Positions 49,405 through 61,998 of a stretch of 64,000 bases of DNA are shown one piece after another. The DNA lies in assembly GCA_964017145.1 (NCBI GenBank), contig OZ024852.1, positions 931,945-995,944 of the forward strand. The letters run 5' to 3'. Made by a program: the position numbers and the translations under genes. The notes beneath the pieces were generated by a model. The model was not told the DNA's origin. It worked only from the letters and a program-made list of their open reading frames with translations, and ran no database searches. The DNA is from Agrocybe praecox (Eukaryota; Basidiomycota; Agaricomycetes; Agaricales; Agrocybaceae). Each line of letters starts with the position of its first letter. Within the stretch, counting starts at the first letter, position 1.

Positions 49405-50473
49405 ATGGCGTCTGGTACCGAAAACAGCCTCCTTTTCTATGAAATACCCGTCATCGAACCACGGAACGATTATTCGAAAGAATTGGATGTAGAATATTGG
49501 TCCTCCGTTCTATGCGGGGCTTACCAGTCCCCCGAGCGAATGAAAGCACATATAGTCACCCAACTTGACTGGTACAAGTACGCAGGCGGCGTTGAGCATG
49601 AGTATTTGGTCGCCACTCTCGTTTTCGGAGACCGGAAATTCTATCTTCGCATCGAACGGCGTGCATCTGACGATGCGGTCGTCGTCGAGAATAACGCCTT
49701 GAAACAGGAAACTATTGATGTGAGTTTGCTTCAGGCCATCATTTTGAACTTAGTCGCTGATTGCACGATAGGCCTTTTCTCCCGAATGGCGTGCCCACTT
49801 CTCCGGGGATATTTCCATGGAGAAGAGAGCGGTCAGTAGCCGAAAACCGAGGAGTAGTTCCTCAAAAAAATCATCTTCGAAAGACAACATACCTCGAGCC
49901 GACGACACGGTCGCCCAATACGCATCCAATAAAGGCATCTCAAGAGAGCACAGCGAGTCAGACGTGCACCTTCTGGCTTCCTACATCTTCTCCTCCGAGA
50001 AGCTCCTTTATCTCAGAGACCTTGCCATCATCCTGAGCTACGTCAACAAGTCGGCTACTGGCTACAAGTTGCTCATAGAGCAATGCTACTGGTTCGCTCG
50101 TACATGTGTTGGTGTGGCGAAATACATCTACAACCCGACAGAATCTCACACTACACGCTGGAGCACTTCCGGCACATACCGTCGGGTGACAATCAACAAG
50201 GATAACCCGCCGCAGGTTGAGGAGTTCGCGAGGGCAGTGAATGCGAACATTCAAGAGAACGATGAGGCTGTAAGTATCTATCTCAAATCTCTAGGGATTT
50301 CAACACTAATCTGTCACAATAAGCTCAATGAAAGATACATGGAAGGAATAGGAGGGAAAAAGGAAGAACGTCGCCAGAAAGAGGCGTTTGCAAAACAGTA
50401 CGAGGAAGAACGTCGACAGAAAGAGGAAGCCATTGCAGAACTCCAACGACTCCGGGCATTTTCTTCTCAGTAA
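49405..50473 (+). CDS. Agaric-type hypothetical protein with coiled C-terminus
   Basis: Three exons, about 300 residues. I start at MASGTENSLLFYEIPVIEPR because the TATA box lies just upstream. Exon 1 has DVEYWSSVLCGAYQSPERMK and WYKYAGGVEHEYLVATLVFG, ending ..KFYLRIERR.. ; the pattern 'E-YW..V..G.YQSPERM..H' followed by 'GGVEHEY..A.L..G.RKFYLRIERR' is one I associate with an expanded family of uncharacterised Agaricomycete proteins. Exon 2 (from about 49776) has a Ser/Lys-rich linker, then LLIEQCYWFARTCVGVAKYI, also typical of that family. Exon 3 is a short Glu/Arg/Lys coiled coil (EERRQKEAFAKQYEEERRQK) ending RAFSSQ. Function unknown; no disruption seen. Confidence 0.75.
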
Positions 50474-51586
50474 TTTCTTAGACTTCGGTTTGCTTTGTCC
50501 ATGCCATCCCTGCTTTCCCTGTGCTTTATTGACGCTTTACTTAATGACATCGTTACGCACTACATTCTTACGTTCAAATCGTGTTTTTCTTTATGTAAAC
50601 GTTCGAATTTGTCTAGTGCTCATTGTCCAAGGCAACACACTCAATTGAGTGGAACGTCCGAGATGGACATAGAGTGTAATGAGCTGCATGGCCTTTGGAA
50701 CTATATTAGTACAATAGAAAATTTCTAAATAACTTTCTCGAAATACTATCCGTGAGAGCACTGAAATTATGAGAAAAACTGTCGTTTAAAAGATTTTTTC
50801 TGTGCATTATATTATATATATACAGTCAACGTGGTGCACTGTATTTCATTCGTTGATTACTGTGGTGCAGTCACTTATGATCTACTAAGAGATAGTGCTG
50901 TAATTTCTGATAAAGTTCAGGACCTGTATAAGGTATGTTGAAAAAGTCTCGTTTTTCTTTTCTGCCATCCTACATTCCCAACTATCAAGAACCGGCACGA
51001 CGGCAATGTGATAGCAAAGGAGGGCCGCGATATGATTAGATGAAAAGTCGATAAGATCAACCAAATCGGGTACTTTCATAGGATCGGGGGTACCAATCGA
51101 ACCCTGACTCCTTGGCCAAGTTATAGTTACGTCAGTGACCCTGGACATGGACTCATGTACTCATGTTATTAATATGTAATATACTTTGCCACGATGTTAT
51201 GAACCAGCGACACGTGTCATAGCTGGTTAACTGGTGCACTATAAATAAAATAATGTTAAAATTACACGAAAAGCCATTTGTAATGGTTAGTCACGGTAAA
51301 TCGTAACAGGTTGCGTTTTAATGCAGTTGGTTAATGGTTAAGGATAACCATTAACCGGCACATCACCAGAAGGCTGAGAGCGTCTGATCGACGGGGAAAG
51401 AGGTCCAATGGACTGGACCTGGAATGGACCATCAGGTCACAGGTATAAATATACCTTCTACCGCAAGGAAGTTGCACACGTTTCCCGCACAAGCGCGGTC
51501 CGGCTTCCAGTAACGACAATGGGCAGCCCATATACTCATCTCCTCTTTAAACAGACCTGACTGACAAACACATCTTATACTCACTA
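50474..51586. other. Intergenic, no gene seen
   Basis: 1.1 kb of AT-rich sequence; only the hairpin at 51329-51356 stands out. Confidence 0.5.
51329..51356. repeat. Perfect 12-bp hairpin
   Basis: GGTTAATGGTTA, loop AGGA, TAACCATTAACC. It could be the end of a small element or a structured RNA. No poly-T follows directly. Confidence 0.75.
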
Positions 51587-51770
51587 CGTGCACAGCAAAA
51601 TATTCACTACTGTCATATTTAATTAATATTCGGACTTTGAATTAAATGTTCATTTAATATCGCGATCCACCTGCTAATTTAACTCGGGGTCCGAATATTA
51701 TTTAAATATAGTCCGAATATTATTTAAATATAGTTCGAATATAGCAACTGATTATATTTTGCTGTGCACG
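51587..51770. mobile_element. 184-bp inverted-repeat element
   Basis: CGTGCACAGCAAAATAT at 51587-51603 is the exact reverse complement of 51754-51770. The interior has repeated (T)CCGAATATT-ATTTAAATATA blocks. No clear target-site duplication. It directly abuts the MITE at 51778. Confidence 0.65.
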
Positions 51771-51777
51771 CAGTAAC

Positions 51778-52108
51778 TACCAAACTGTATGGTGGCAACG
51801 TAACGCGTAACGCTCCGGCATATTTGTTGCCTAACCCGTGTACTTGTAACGCATAACGCAGGTCAGGTTGCTAAGACGGTGGCAAGTATTTTTGAGCTCT
51901 TTCTTGACGAATTTTGCGTTTCTACGTGTAAATATGATGATTGAAGAAATTGCAACTACTTTGATTTTTGGCGCTTGGTGCCGAGTCGATTTGCACTCAT
52001 GTTGCTTATTTTGGCTTCCGTAATACATAACTCCCCCTCAGGTTGCTAACACGGCGACGGCTAGAAACGTAACGCACCCTCATCGGGTTGCCACCATACA
52101 GTTTGGTA
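51778..52108. mobile_element. 331-bp MITE with perfect 22-bp TIRs
   Basis: The left TIR 51778-51799 (TACCAAACTGTATGGTGGCA..) is the exact reverse complement of 52087-52108. The flanks CAGTAAC (51771-51777) and CAGTAGC (52109-52115) match at 6 of 7 bases, a likely target-site duplication. No ORF of note. The subterminal GTAACGCGTAACGC is partly mirrored near the right end (GAAACGTAACGC). Confidence 0.82.
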
Positions 52109-52920
52109 CAGTAGCTACCAGAGAGCAAAACATGAGAGTTACTACTTTGGAAGCTTATATGAGGACCAAGTGCTTTTAATTTTTAGCTACGCGGTGGTCG
52201 CATATTTCACGGAGATAAAGAAAAGAAAAAAGGTCGGAGTTAGTAGTTACCAACTTCGGCAAAGAGATGTCCGTATACATAGGGAGGACAATACTCAAAT
52301 AACATCCAACAGAAGTTAGTGGTGACATCATGACACTCATGTACTAAGATGTGTTGCGGTTGTTCCAGAAAAGTACAGTTGAGGACAGCCGAAAGCGACA
52401 ATTTTCGTGGACCTAAAAATGTATGTAATATGAAGAATATAGCCCAATGAAAAGATTTGGACGAGCGAAATTCTCATTGTTCAAGATTTGAAGAATTCGG
52501 GCTCAAAAATATTGGCCAACCCAAAAAAATCGCTAAAATTTCGGAAATTTTGTTTTTCGTTGGTTTTTCGCATGATTTTAACAAACTGAGTATGTGAACA
52601 AAAATTGGAGCATTTTATCGAGTCGTTCTCTCACACAAAAATCATCTTAATGCCCCCAAAAAACCACCGTGCAAAGAAGAAAAGAAATATTTCCGGGCTT
52701 AAAAAACAAAAGCCCTCAACAGAAGATAGCTCACTCTGGCACTCAGTACAAACATCGCATTGAGCATGATTCCAGCACCACAGCTTGACAAGATAGGTGG
52801 TGGAAAGAAGTACTGATATTGTATCATCATATTGACGAAATTGATGATCGGCCACCAAAGGACCCATCAAAATGGCAAGTTTTTTTTTCTTCATATAAAT
52901 AATCCAATGATTTTACTCAG

Positions 52921-53166
52921 TATTGGGGATGGTGTAAATACCGATATCGTGAAATTGAAAAGAAAGCCTTTCAAGCTGCTAAGGATGCTGTGAAGTTTTA
53001 CCTCGAGGCGTGCCAAACTGATGTCATACGGCACTTTGTTAATCGGACCTGGAGATCTATAGATGCATTCCGCAAAGGATTAACTGGAGCAGCTGCAGAC
53101 GCAGTATGGGCCGTCAAACTTCAGAAACAGCATAGATCAGCCTCGAAGCCTGCTGACCTAGCTTGA
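52921..53166 (+). pseudogene. Transposase C-terminal fragment
   Basis: 82 codons including a stop: YWGWCKYRYREIEKKAFQAA, ..FYLEACQTDVIRHFVNRTW, RSIDAFRKGLTGAAADAVWA, VKLQKQHRS. This resembles the tail of DDE transposases common in agaric genomes, in which a 'P-I-E--W-G--K-R' signature is followed by 'R-F-NR-WR---AYRKGL'. The upstream DDE catalytic region is not recognisable here, so it is a remnant. Confidence 0.72.
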
Positions 53167-53670
53167 GGCTGCTGGTGACTGATCTTAGCGAGTACACCAA
53201 CTTAGCCGAGCTATATTAGGTGCAGGCAAAGGGTCAAAAAAATTGGCCACGCCATTTTGTTGCGGGAATATTATGAAAATATCATTTTCAAGCTCTATTC
53301 ATTTTCTGAGTTCATATCTGTCATCAGATTCTTACTAAAATAAATATTTCCGGAGATATAAAAACTAGCGGGCAACTTCGTCACCAACAGGCTTGCTGTA
53401 CGGCTCGACGCGGCTTTTTGAGTTTGTTTGAGAAGAATATCCTATTCAAGACTCATTCATATAGAAATTGTGGCACAGATAACGAATATATTTTCGACGA
53501 TATTATTTTTTATCTACTTATAAACGTCTGAAAAAAAAATAGTTAAGGCTTTAGACGGAAACAATTATACTCCATAATATTCAGGTCTGCCTAGAACTTG
53601 TGACGCTTTGTATCCCTGGGTGTGACGCCCTGTTCTTCGTCGTCCTCTGTTTAATAAAAACGACGTCGAC

Positions 53671-54036
53671 AGAGATATCAGAGAAGAACCACTCGCGGAG
53701 AGCAGAAGGCTAGCGATAGCCAAAAGGACGACAGAGAACATGGGCGATCTGGACGATGCGATAGAACTGCCTGTGGGAATGAAAGTGATGATCAAAAGCA
53801 ACATAAATACCTATAGCAAACGGGCCGAGAGGTACAATCGAGGAGATTATACTGGACCCAAACTGGACCCACTGAAAAACTCCATCCACGAGATCAATGA
53901 AGACGGGGCCGTCATGCTCAAGTACCCACTGGCGATGGTACTATTCTTCACGGCAGAGGGACGAGACAGCAGAAAGCACAAAATAGCGAGAAGGCAGTAT
54001 CCACTCGTACCTGGTTGCATGATTCACGGACTATAA
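53671..54036 (+). pseudogene. Possible Pif1-like helicase fragment
   Basis: The open frame gives REEPLAESRRLAIAKRT then MGDLDDAIELPVGMKVMIKS, with NIN. The 'L-L-VGMKVM---N' stretch resembles the region near the end of the second helicase lobe in Pif1/Helitron-type helicases of fungi. The remainder (NSIHEINEDGAVMLKYPLAM) does not obviously continue the domain. Weak, short match by eye. Confidence 0.35.
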
Positions 54037-54241
54037 GTCATAAAGAAGGACTAGAGGAATTGAACAGGGAACGAGCGCAAATGGAACAAGACTGAGTTCG
54101 GCGGGGTGTGGAGACTGAAGAACATGTTTCTATACATACACCTTACTAGCATACGCCTTACTAGTGCTGTCGACGCGTTGAAGAGAAATGGATTCAGGTT
54201 GGATTCAGGACCCAAATAAAGACAAGAGATAAACAATATGT

Positions 54242-54440
54242 ACAAACAAACGGTCAACATTTTGTGAATTATGTGTTTTGGGCGACACCGAAAGAGGCAG
54301 AGGTAACGTGATAACAAACAAACAACAGACAAACAAACGGTCAACATTTTGTGAATTATAGGTTTTGGGCGAAACCCGAAAGAAGTATGCTTACATGATA
54401 CACCGAAAGAGGTGAGATTACGTGATAGCAACATTTTATT
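54242..54440. repeat. 87-bp direct repeats inside the transposon relic
   Basis: ACAAACAAACGGTCAACATT begins at 54242 and again at 54329, each followed by TTGTGAATTAT and a GTTTTGGGCGA..CCGAAAGA block. A third partial ACACCGAAAGAGGTGAGATT follows at about 54400. Confidence 0.75.
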
Positions 54441-54525
54441 TCCTTAAATGTGTGAATTATTGGGGTTAGGAACCTTACTGTTAAAACAGCAAGCCAATTG
54501 TCGCTTTCGGCTGTCCTCAACTGTA

Positions 54526-55811
54526 ACAATCTCAAAATTCAACGAACGCTGTACTCTATGAAGACTTGGGTGCCGATGGCCGAGCGCTCATAGAAATATG
54601 AACGTTCTCCACATCACTGAGGGTGAGGGGTGAGAATGGCAAGACAGACAAGCAGGACAAGAACTGAGAATGAAGGCAATGCGAGGAAGACAAGAAAAAG
54701 CAGAGCAAACTGAGGCCTTTCGACTGCGAGAACGAGATACTGCTTCTTGTTCTCGCTCTCGCGTCATCGTATCTGCCCTCAACCTGATCTCATCGTCTTT
54801 TGCGCTACCCTTTACTCGCTATATCGCTGCTCTCGTTAGTAGTTAGCACCCCGGCACCGACTACTACTTACCTAACTCCTTTTTCAATTTGCTGCTGCCT
54901 ATCCTTCATATGTTGGTAGGCAGACGGTGGAGGGGCAGTGAAGGGCAAGGTGACAGAGAGGACCATGACAGGTAGGGTTGGAAGAGTGGACCTTTGTTGT
55001 TGTAGCCCACTGTCGTCACAAATCTACAGGTGCTGGCGCGGGTACTGACGGGGCGTCATCATCGTGGTTGGTGGCTGATAGTCGTCATCATGGGTGTGGT
55101 GCCAATGTGGTGGTTGGTGGTGGTAGATTGTCATCCTTGCTCAGTTCGCTGTCAGCCGACAGTAGGCACATGCGCGCCCACATCCCTGCAACGACGAGGG
55201 GCAGAGTGAAAGTAGTGGTGGACCGTGGAAAAGAGATCAGAATGATGTTCGTTCGGTTTCAACCCAAATCGGAACGTTCCCACGCTGACCCGACCGATAA
55301 CCGGCGTGCCTTCGTCGTCGGACACAACGACGGAGCTGTAATACGAGCTGTAAATTGTGAAATAGATATGATATAGGCTTATACGTAAAAGACTTGTAAC
55401 CTCTTATACAAACCGTTTCGTGCGTTAGCAAATATCAAGGTACATACTTTTAGAGTCTGGCACGAATGGGAGCGAACACTCTAGGAATTGACGTGTCCAC
55501 TGTCTACTAGACCCAGCGTCGAAATCCTCGCGGTTATCATATTTGAATGCTCCAGCAGAAAGTTTACTGCCTTCTGGCAAGAAGTATGATGTTGCCTACT
55601 CGATGGAGGTTGTCGAAAACAGATATTTGACAATGATTCACGCCTCCCAGGATTGGACTAGAGTTTGGATGATTTCAATTAGTAAAATAGATGAGTTATT
55701 ATACAAGTGCATTTACAACGAAAAAAATAATAGTGTAGTAAGTTGAAACCAGACAGAAGATGTGCAATTCCTATACAAGATGACAGGCATGGTTTCGCGT
55801 TCTACGTTTTG
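54526..55811. other. Intergenic, no gene seen
   Basis: 1.3 kb. A G/T-rich stretch at 54980-55160 yields a low-complexity Val/Gly ORF that I do not accept as a gene. Confidence 0.5.
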
Positions 55812-58800
55812 TTACATGTATCCTGGCCGGTTGTAGTAACCGCCGGCAGGATTCGTGTTAGTGGGAACATATACGTGTGATGAATGAGCGGGTGATGGAG
55901 GGGCGTATTGTGAAGTAGCTGCGGGAGAGTATTGCGAAGCCGGAGGTGCATACGTTTGTGCCGTTGAAGCGATGGTTGAAGCATATGAATGTGTCGAAAC
56001 ATGGGTTGGGGTTGTCTGTCCGTACGGGTTGTATGGTGCTTGTTTTTGTTGTGGTATAGAAGTGAGCGAGGCTGCGGATAACGGTGCCCCTGAAGGATAA
56101 AGAGGAACGGTAGGGATAAGCTCGCATACATGTTGTACGATGTTCCTCGACCGTGTTCCGCCTGGCCCTGGAATCACTTCCGTGCTGTTCATCACAAAGT
56201 GTACTTGTGCCTCCTGGACAGCATTTTCAACGTTGGGATCTGGGACAGGAGTAGTAATCGGTGGACTAAGACCACGACCATCCCAAATACAACGCATTTC
56301 GTTTCCTGATATGATTTGGGCCAACCGTCCTGTCTCTATGTGTCGAATCTCGATGAAACGAGAGTCGAATAGAAGGATATAGGGAGAATGGAAAGCAACA
56401 CGCTCTGCAGTTCCTTCCCATTCGATGATATTAAATGATCGACAAGGGTCGCCGTGCTTGTCGACATACAGACCAAACTCTGAAGAATCGTATTTAGCCT
56501 TTCATATACAGTCTATAAGATAATTTACGTACCATCGTAACAAAGTAAAAATTCTTCGTCGGTCGACCGGAACATGCCTAGAGGTCGAGCATTCTCGCAT
56601 CGTTTGGCAAGGTGAGCATGCCGAGGGTCCTCTCGTTGTGGGATTGTGATACTGTCAAAGCTAAACAAAATGTGAGCACAATATTTATTTAAATAAATGC
56701 ATTAACGTACTCCTGTAAATTCATGATCTCGAATCCTTTGGCACAAAAGATGGCTATACGAGCTTTAAGGAATATCACGTCAAACGAATCGGAAGGCAGG
56801 AAGAAGTCCCTGTAAATCCTGAACCATTCTGATTTGGCAGAGCGGAATCCAAGGCGAGATCCAAAGCCAGCCGGAGCTTTCACACCCTCGTTGATTTTAT
56901 CTCCAACAGGTTCCAGTACACGGAAGATACTGTTTAGCTGATACAAAAGGAAGTCAGAATATAGGATGCCTGCTACGAGTGAAAAACCTACCGATTTCTT
57001 TTTCATGTAAATGATGAGGGTTCGGCCTTGAAGCGTTCCAACACTGAAGAAATGAACATCCTTTGTACCACTCAGTTTCTGCGGAACTTGTGACGTGTGA
57101 GCTCCATGAGGAGTCGATGGAACCAAAGCCTCGATATGATAAGCGAAGAGTGCCTTGTCTGCAAGAACCAAGAAGATACCGAAATCTTCGAGCATGGCAC
57201 ATTGCGTAACCATTTTCAAGTGAAGAACACGACGGATGGCTGTAGGGAACATTATGAGAAATGAAACGCCAAGAGCAATGTTGATACCTACATTTTGGAT
57301 CGTGGCGGAAGCCAATCCATACTCCTTCTGTACATCCAATAGCAACCAAGGCACGTCCATCAGGAGTATCTGTAAAGTTATGTTCAAAAGACGGCACTTG
57401 CACACGCTACTCGAAACTTACTGAAAGGCACAGAGCATGTAACTTTGCCAGTGAATTGGTTATCCTGGTTCCAAGTTGGGCCAGTAGTCCCAACAGCCAG
57501 CGAAGGCATCATAAAGGTGTCTCTGCTAAGGTACTCGACTTCGAACACCTTGTTGGACTCTTGCACTACCTTGCGTAATCCAACCGCTTCTTCCAGTTTT
57601 TGCTTCCACTCTGCTCGAATTTGATTAGACTCGGCGTAGAGAATATACGGACCACCCATGCGACCATTGTGATGCAGTGTGAGAGGGTAAACAGAGCGTG
57701 AATCATTGGCGCTTTCTGGTGTTACTCCTGGCGTTGCACTAGCTCCATCATGCCGTTCTCCTCCGCGTAAATTACGAAGGATACCTGTACTCCGCTGAGT
57801 CGGAGGGTCCGTGAAGTTGACCAGAGTAAGCAAATCCAAAGGTATTGGCTAACAAAAAAAATCAGCGTCAGCAAAATGACATGATCGATGAACTTACTCG
57901 GCGATTGACTTGGAACTTTGTCACGCCGTCTTTTTCTTTCGTTTTTGTCATGACCACTACACGACCGGATCAACACCGTTAATGACCAAGAAGAGTCTAG
58001 AACGTACAGTAATTGTCGAACAGAAGAATTTGCAGTTCACTCCATCCATTCCACTCCAGACCACTATCCGGTTGTCGTAATAACTTCCCTGAATGAATCA
58101 GCGATCGGTTGGGGTTAAGTAGATCCAGATCCTTCAAAGAAAAATCAGACATGTATTTACAGAAAATAGCAAGAATAACGCACGATAGCTTCGCCTTGCT
58201 TAAATTGCAGGTTCGCATTGTATCGCCAAACCTCCACCTTCTGCTTCGCAGAGTATACACCCGGTTCAGTTTCCTTGCCAAGAGCCTTTATTACGTCGAT
58301 TACGTTGGGAATCGACTGGTGATCCTCATGCTCAGGTGGTGCCTCTTCCATGATACCCTTCAATAACAGTTCATATCGAAGTAAACGAGGAATGGGACGA
58401 TTGATAAAGTTCTTCATGTCCAGACGGTGAGCATCCGGGTGCCGAATGCATTGCTATTAATTATACGATCAGTTACCGGGTTGTCGAAGAAAACCAGCTC
58501 AACTCACATCAACGAATGTCTTGAACGCCAGGTTGTTTGCCATTTCCTCGTCAATCCTATATGCAGCGATTGGGTAGTTAGGAATGTATTCCATGTACGC
58601 ATCCCTGAAATTCAAAGCGGCATCGAACAAAACTGCAGTAACAGATCGGATGTGTGGGTGCTGTTCTCTTTGAATCTCATGAAGGTTGTCAACAAGTTTC
58701 TTATGATGCTCGTAGAGTTCGGAATAGTTATGGAAAACGTCGTCAATAAATTGTTCCAATCGATCACGGCTGATGATGGGTGGTTCTGCAGCGCGCAAAG

Positions 58801-61800
58801 GAACGATGTAGATCTATTTTGCAATGAGATATACGGAACGAATGTAATAGAAAATCACTGACACTGTACATGTTCTCCAAATCTTTCACATAAGCCATTT
58901 CTCCTTTGATCAACTCAAAGATGATCCTGGGTATAACATAAGTTTAAGAAATAGTGCAAAGATCGAAGGGAACACGTACGATTGGCGTTTAGCTTCCTTC
59001 TTAGAGAATGACTTCCTAATATCCTCTGGAACAATATCATGCCATTCCCATTTCCCAGGTGTGCCTTTGCCCATCGCTGCCTGGAAAGTGCGCAGTTGTG
59101 CTACCGTCTGAAGATTCTTGATCGCGTCAATGGCTTCCAGTAGGAAATCAGAATCAGGATTTCCTTCCGCCGTTTCGCGCAAGACAGCCTCCAGCAGGAC
59201 CGGATACTTCTGCAGATGCTCCGAAGGACGATTCAAAAAGTGTTTGAGGTCCAACCTGGGAGTATCGCCAGAACGTGCGGACAATTCTCGACCACATTGC
59301 TGTGTACATCCAAGACGTCGATATATGTTCAATTCATACTATTTCACAAAACGAATTATCTTACCTCCAAGAAGAGCCTGAATTCCGAGTTGGATTCACT
59401 TTCTTCCTTGAGTCTCTTTTCCGCTAGAGGGTAGTGTCCAATGTATGTCGGATATGCATATCTAAACTCATCAGCGGCACCAAGGAAGATGTCACCTATG
59501 CGCTGAATGATGGGCCCCTCTTCCCTCTGTCTGACGCTCATGACTTCAAGCAAGCGACGATTGGTCTCCCGGAGGTCAAGAATGTTACCAAAAATGTCAT
59601 CAATGAGGTCCTCAAGAGATGAGTCAGGCGGCATGACAGGTGGATTAGCAGCACGTAATGGCTTGATAAAAGTAGACTCGACGATATCGAGGTCTTGAAG
59701 ATATTGCTTCTCCCTTCCAATCAATTTGTGGATAATACTTTTGGAAGAAAAAGAACACGGGTTAAACATAGATCAAGGTGGAAGATATGTACAGTGCGTA
59801 CTTTTGCCTATTGATTTCACTCTTCGGCAGGGAATCGATGATGGTTGCGTCCATCGACTGAGCCCATTCTTCTTCTTTCGCGACTGTAGGACTTTCGGGA
59901 TGGCTAACGACACTAGCAATGGTGAAATTCCCCTACAAAGAGAATGTCAAATACGAGTATATGCACATAAAAAGACTTGACATACCCTTCGGGGGCATGA
60001 ATGAGAATAGCAAGTCATACCCTCTCCGCAACTAGGAGAATAGCACCTCGTTAACATAGTAATGACACCTGTTGGCAACTCCTCGCGCTCGGGAGGAGCG
60101 TCTGAAGGACCTTCAAGGTCGTCCATAAACATATAAACATCCTCGACACCATCTTGCAACACACGACCTCCCCACTCTACTTCGTAGAAGAATAGTTGAC
60201 TTTGGAGACTTCGAGCAGCCTGTAAGGCCACTCGTCTGTCGTTTGTTGATACGCCGTGATTTATGGCGAGCTCGCGTTGAATTTGTGTTTGGATCGTCGA
60301 CTATAACAAAGAAATAAGGTTTCGCCCCAGAAGTAGTCGTTTACTAGTGGAATAAATACATACCACAATGTCCTTGCCTGTAAATGCCCTAGGATATGGA
60401 ATGCTTCCCTTCACATGGGTATCGCGAGGCACCTTGTCACGCAATTGCATAGCGATATGAGAGAGTAAAGAATAATTGACAAATCTCGACTCGTCTTCCT
60501 CCTCATCTTCTTCCCAATAGTCATCTGTAGCTCCATCCGGTAGGTCGGGTACAGGTTTCCCAGAGTAGTCCGCTAGTGAACGCAGCATGTCAGTCGGACG
60601 TCGGACAAAATGGGGAGTACCAGTATCTTCTTCTCTATTGTTGAAAGCAATCTCTTCTTGTCGACTTTCGTCATAATTATAAGTGTCTGTCTCCCAGTGT
60701 TCATCTTCCTCAACCGGATGAATGGTACTTGGTCCACCGATATCTGGCTGGTCTTGAATCTGTGGCGCTGAAGAGGACACTTGATACTTTTGATCATCTA
60801 AGACGCTATTCTTGGCAGAGCTCCCCGAGCCATTCTTCATAGAGAACCCAGTAAATCCGACTATGGGCCCATTAAGGTTAGTATAGGCTGCTCGGGAATC
60901 TTATATACGCAGGAAACATACAGGGTGACAAATGTGTAGGAGAGGCCGCGAAAGCTTCGTCCGAGGACCGACTTGATGATTCAAAGTATTGCTCATTGAT
61001 ATTAGAAGGCAGTTTTTGGGGTGGGAGAGTCGCGGGTGGGGGTGGGGGTGCTGGTTTAGTTGCATACGGCGATACTAGTTTGTCTGGGTAAGGTTGATAT
61101 TGATAGTCGCTGTAAACGTCGCTTTCGTCTGTATTGTGCACATTCGAGGTCAAGTGTGTATACGACGCATACTCCGATCCTGATGTGCGCTCCCTAAAAC
61201 CGGAGGGTTTTGGTGGCAACGCGGGCGCAGCACCTGGAGGTCGATGGGATTTACCAGCCGCAGGATTTGTAGAGTTCGGTGTCGCGCTGGTGTAAGGACC
61301 ATTCACATGGGATGTATCAGATCCGGAATGTCGAAGGGTGCTTGAATGCGCCGGCGCTTCTTCCCTTTCATCGAGAAAATGATAAGAACCATTCGTGTAT
61401 CCCTGTTCATTGGAGTGTCTGTATCCTGCTGTGTTCATGTCGCTGGTGGCTGTTAACCGTCGTCCAACCTCGGGAAGCTCGGTCGGCGATGTGTATGGTG
61501 GATTGTACGAGGCGGACTTTTTCAAATCACGGGTATAGTCTGCCGGAGAACGATAGATAGAGGGTTCCGGCATTGCGTACGTAGGCGAAGTGTATTTCGC
61601 TGAAGACGAAGATCCACCAGGAGTAGGAGGCAAACGACGCCTAGGAGAATGAGTTGATGTGGCAGATGGGGTAGATGAGTATGTGGTGTTCAATTGTGTG
61701 TTGATCGGTGGTCCCGGGCTTGGTGTGCGTCCAGCTGGTTCATATGGCATCAGAAAGGATCATATGAAAAGATAATTAATTACTTACTTCGTTGGTACGG

Positions 61801-61998
61801 TGGGTTTAGATATGGGTTGCTGGATGAAGACTGCGCGTTGTCGTTATCGTTTGCATAACCACTGTAGATATTCTCGAGATCACGTTCGGCAGACGAAGTC
61901 GGTTTCTCGTCATCAAAAGCAGCCCAGACATCGTTATAAAGTTGTTGCAGGTCGCCTTCGACGGGCGATGAAGGTCGTGGATTTCGTGAAGAAGACAT
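55812..61998 (-). CDS. ROM2: Rho1 guanine-nucleotide exchange factor, DEP-DH-DH-PH-CNH (Rom2-like), paralogue 2
   Basis: Same domain order as the gene at 8602, on the opposite strand. The start at 61998 (MSSSRNPRPSSPVEGDLQQL) leads into exon 1 (61998-61788), then a long Pro/Ser/Tyr-rich disordered exon. Next are a DEP block (LLSHIAMQLRDKVPRDTHVK, FTGKDIV), the first DH (from about 59735: IIHKLIGREKQYLQDLDIVE, LDLKHFLNRPSEHLQKYP), the linker GKWEWHDIV, and the second DH (from about 58925: IIFELIKGEMAYVKDLENMY, MKNFINRPIPRLLRYELLLK). A PH region follows (SLIHSGKLLRQ, HHNGRMGGPYILYAE), then a CNH domain (TPDGRALVAIGCTEGVWIGF, HLKMVTQCAMLEDFGIFLVL, CAKGFEIMNLQEY). The tail is long and Pro/Ser/Thr/Tyr-rich, ending YYNRPGYM. 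It is clearly diverged from paralogue 1 yet intact as read. The acidic and tail segments differ most, so regulation may differ. Confidence 0.92.

Larger units (their letters stand above)
52374..54525. mobile_element. 2.15-kb Tc1/mariner-like transposon relic
   Basis: TACAGTTGAGGACAGCCGAA... at 52374-52403 is the perfect 30-bp reverse complement of 54496-54525. The outermost TA on both sides fits a TA target-site duplication with an element starting CAGT. Inside are a transposase C-terminal fragment (52921-53166), a possible helicase fragment (about 53670-54036) and 87-bp direct repeats near the right end. The catalytic part of the transposase is missing, so it is not autonomous. Confidence 0.82.

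Noticed and set aside
54978..55376. 132-codon plus ORF rich in Val, Gly and Arg.
   Set aside because: Arises from a G/T-rich low-complexity stretch, with no promoter, intron or homology signal.
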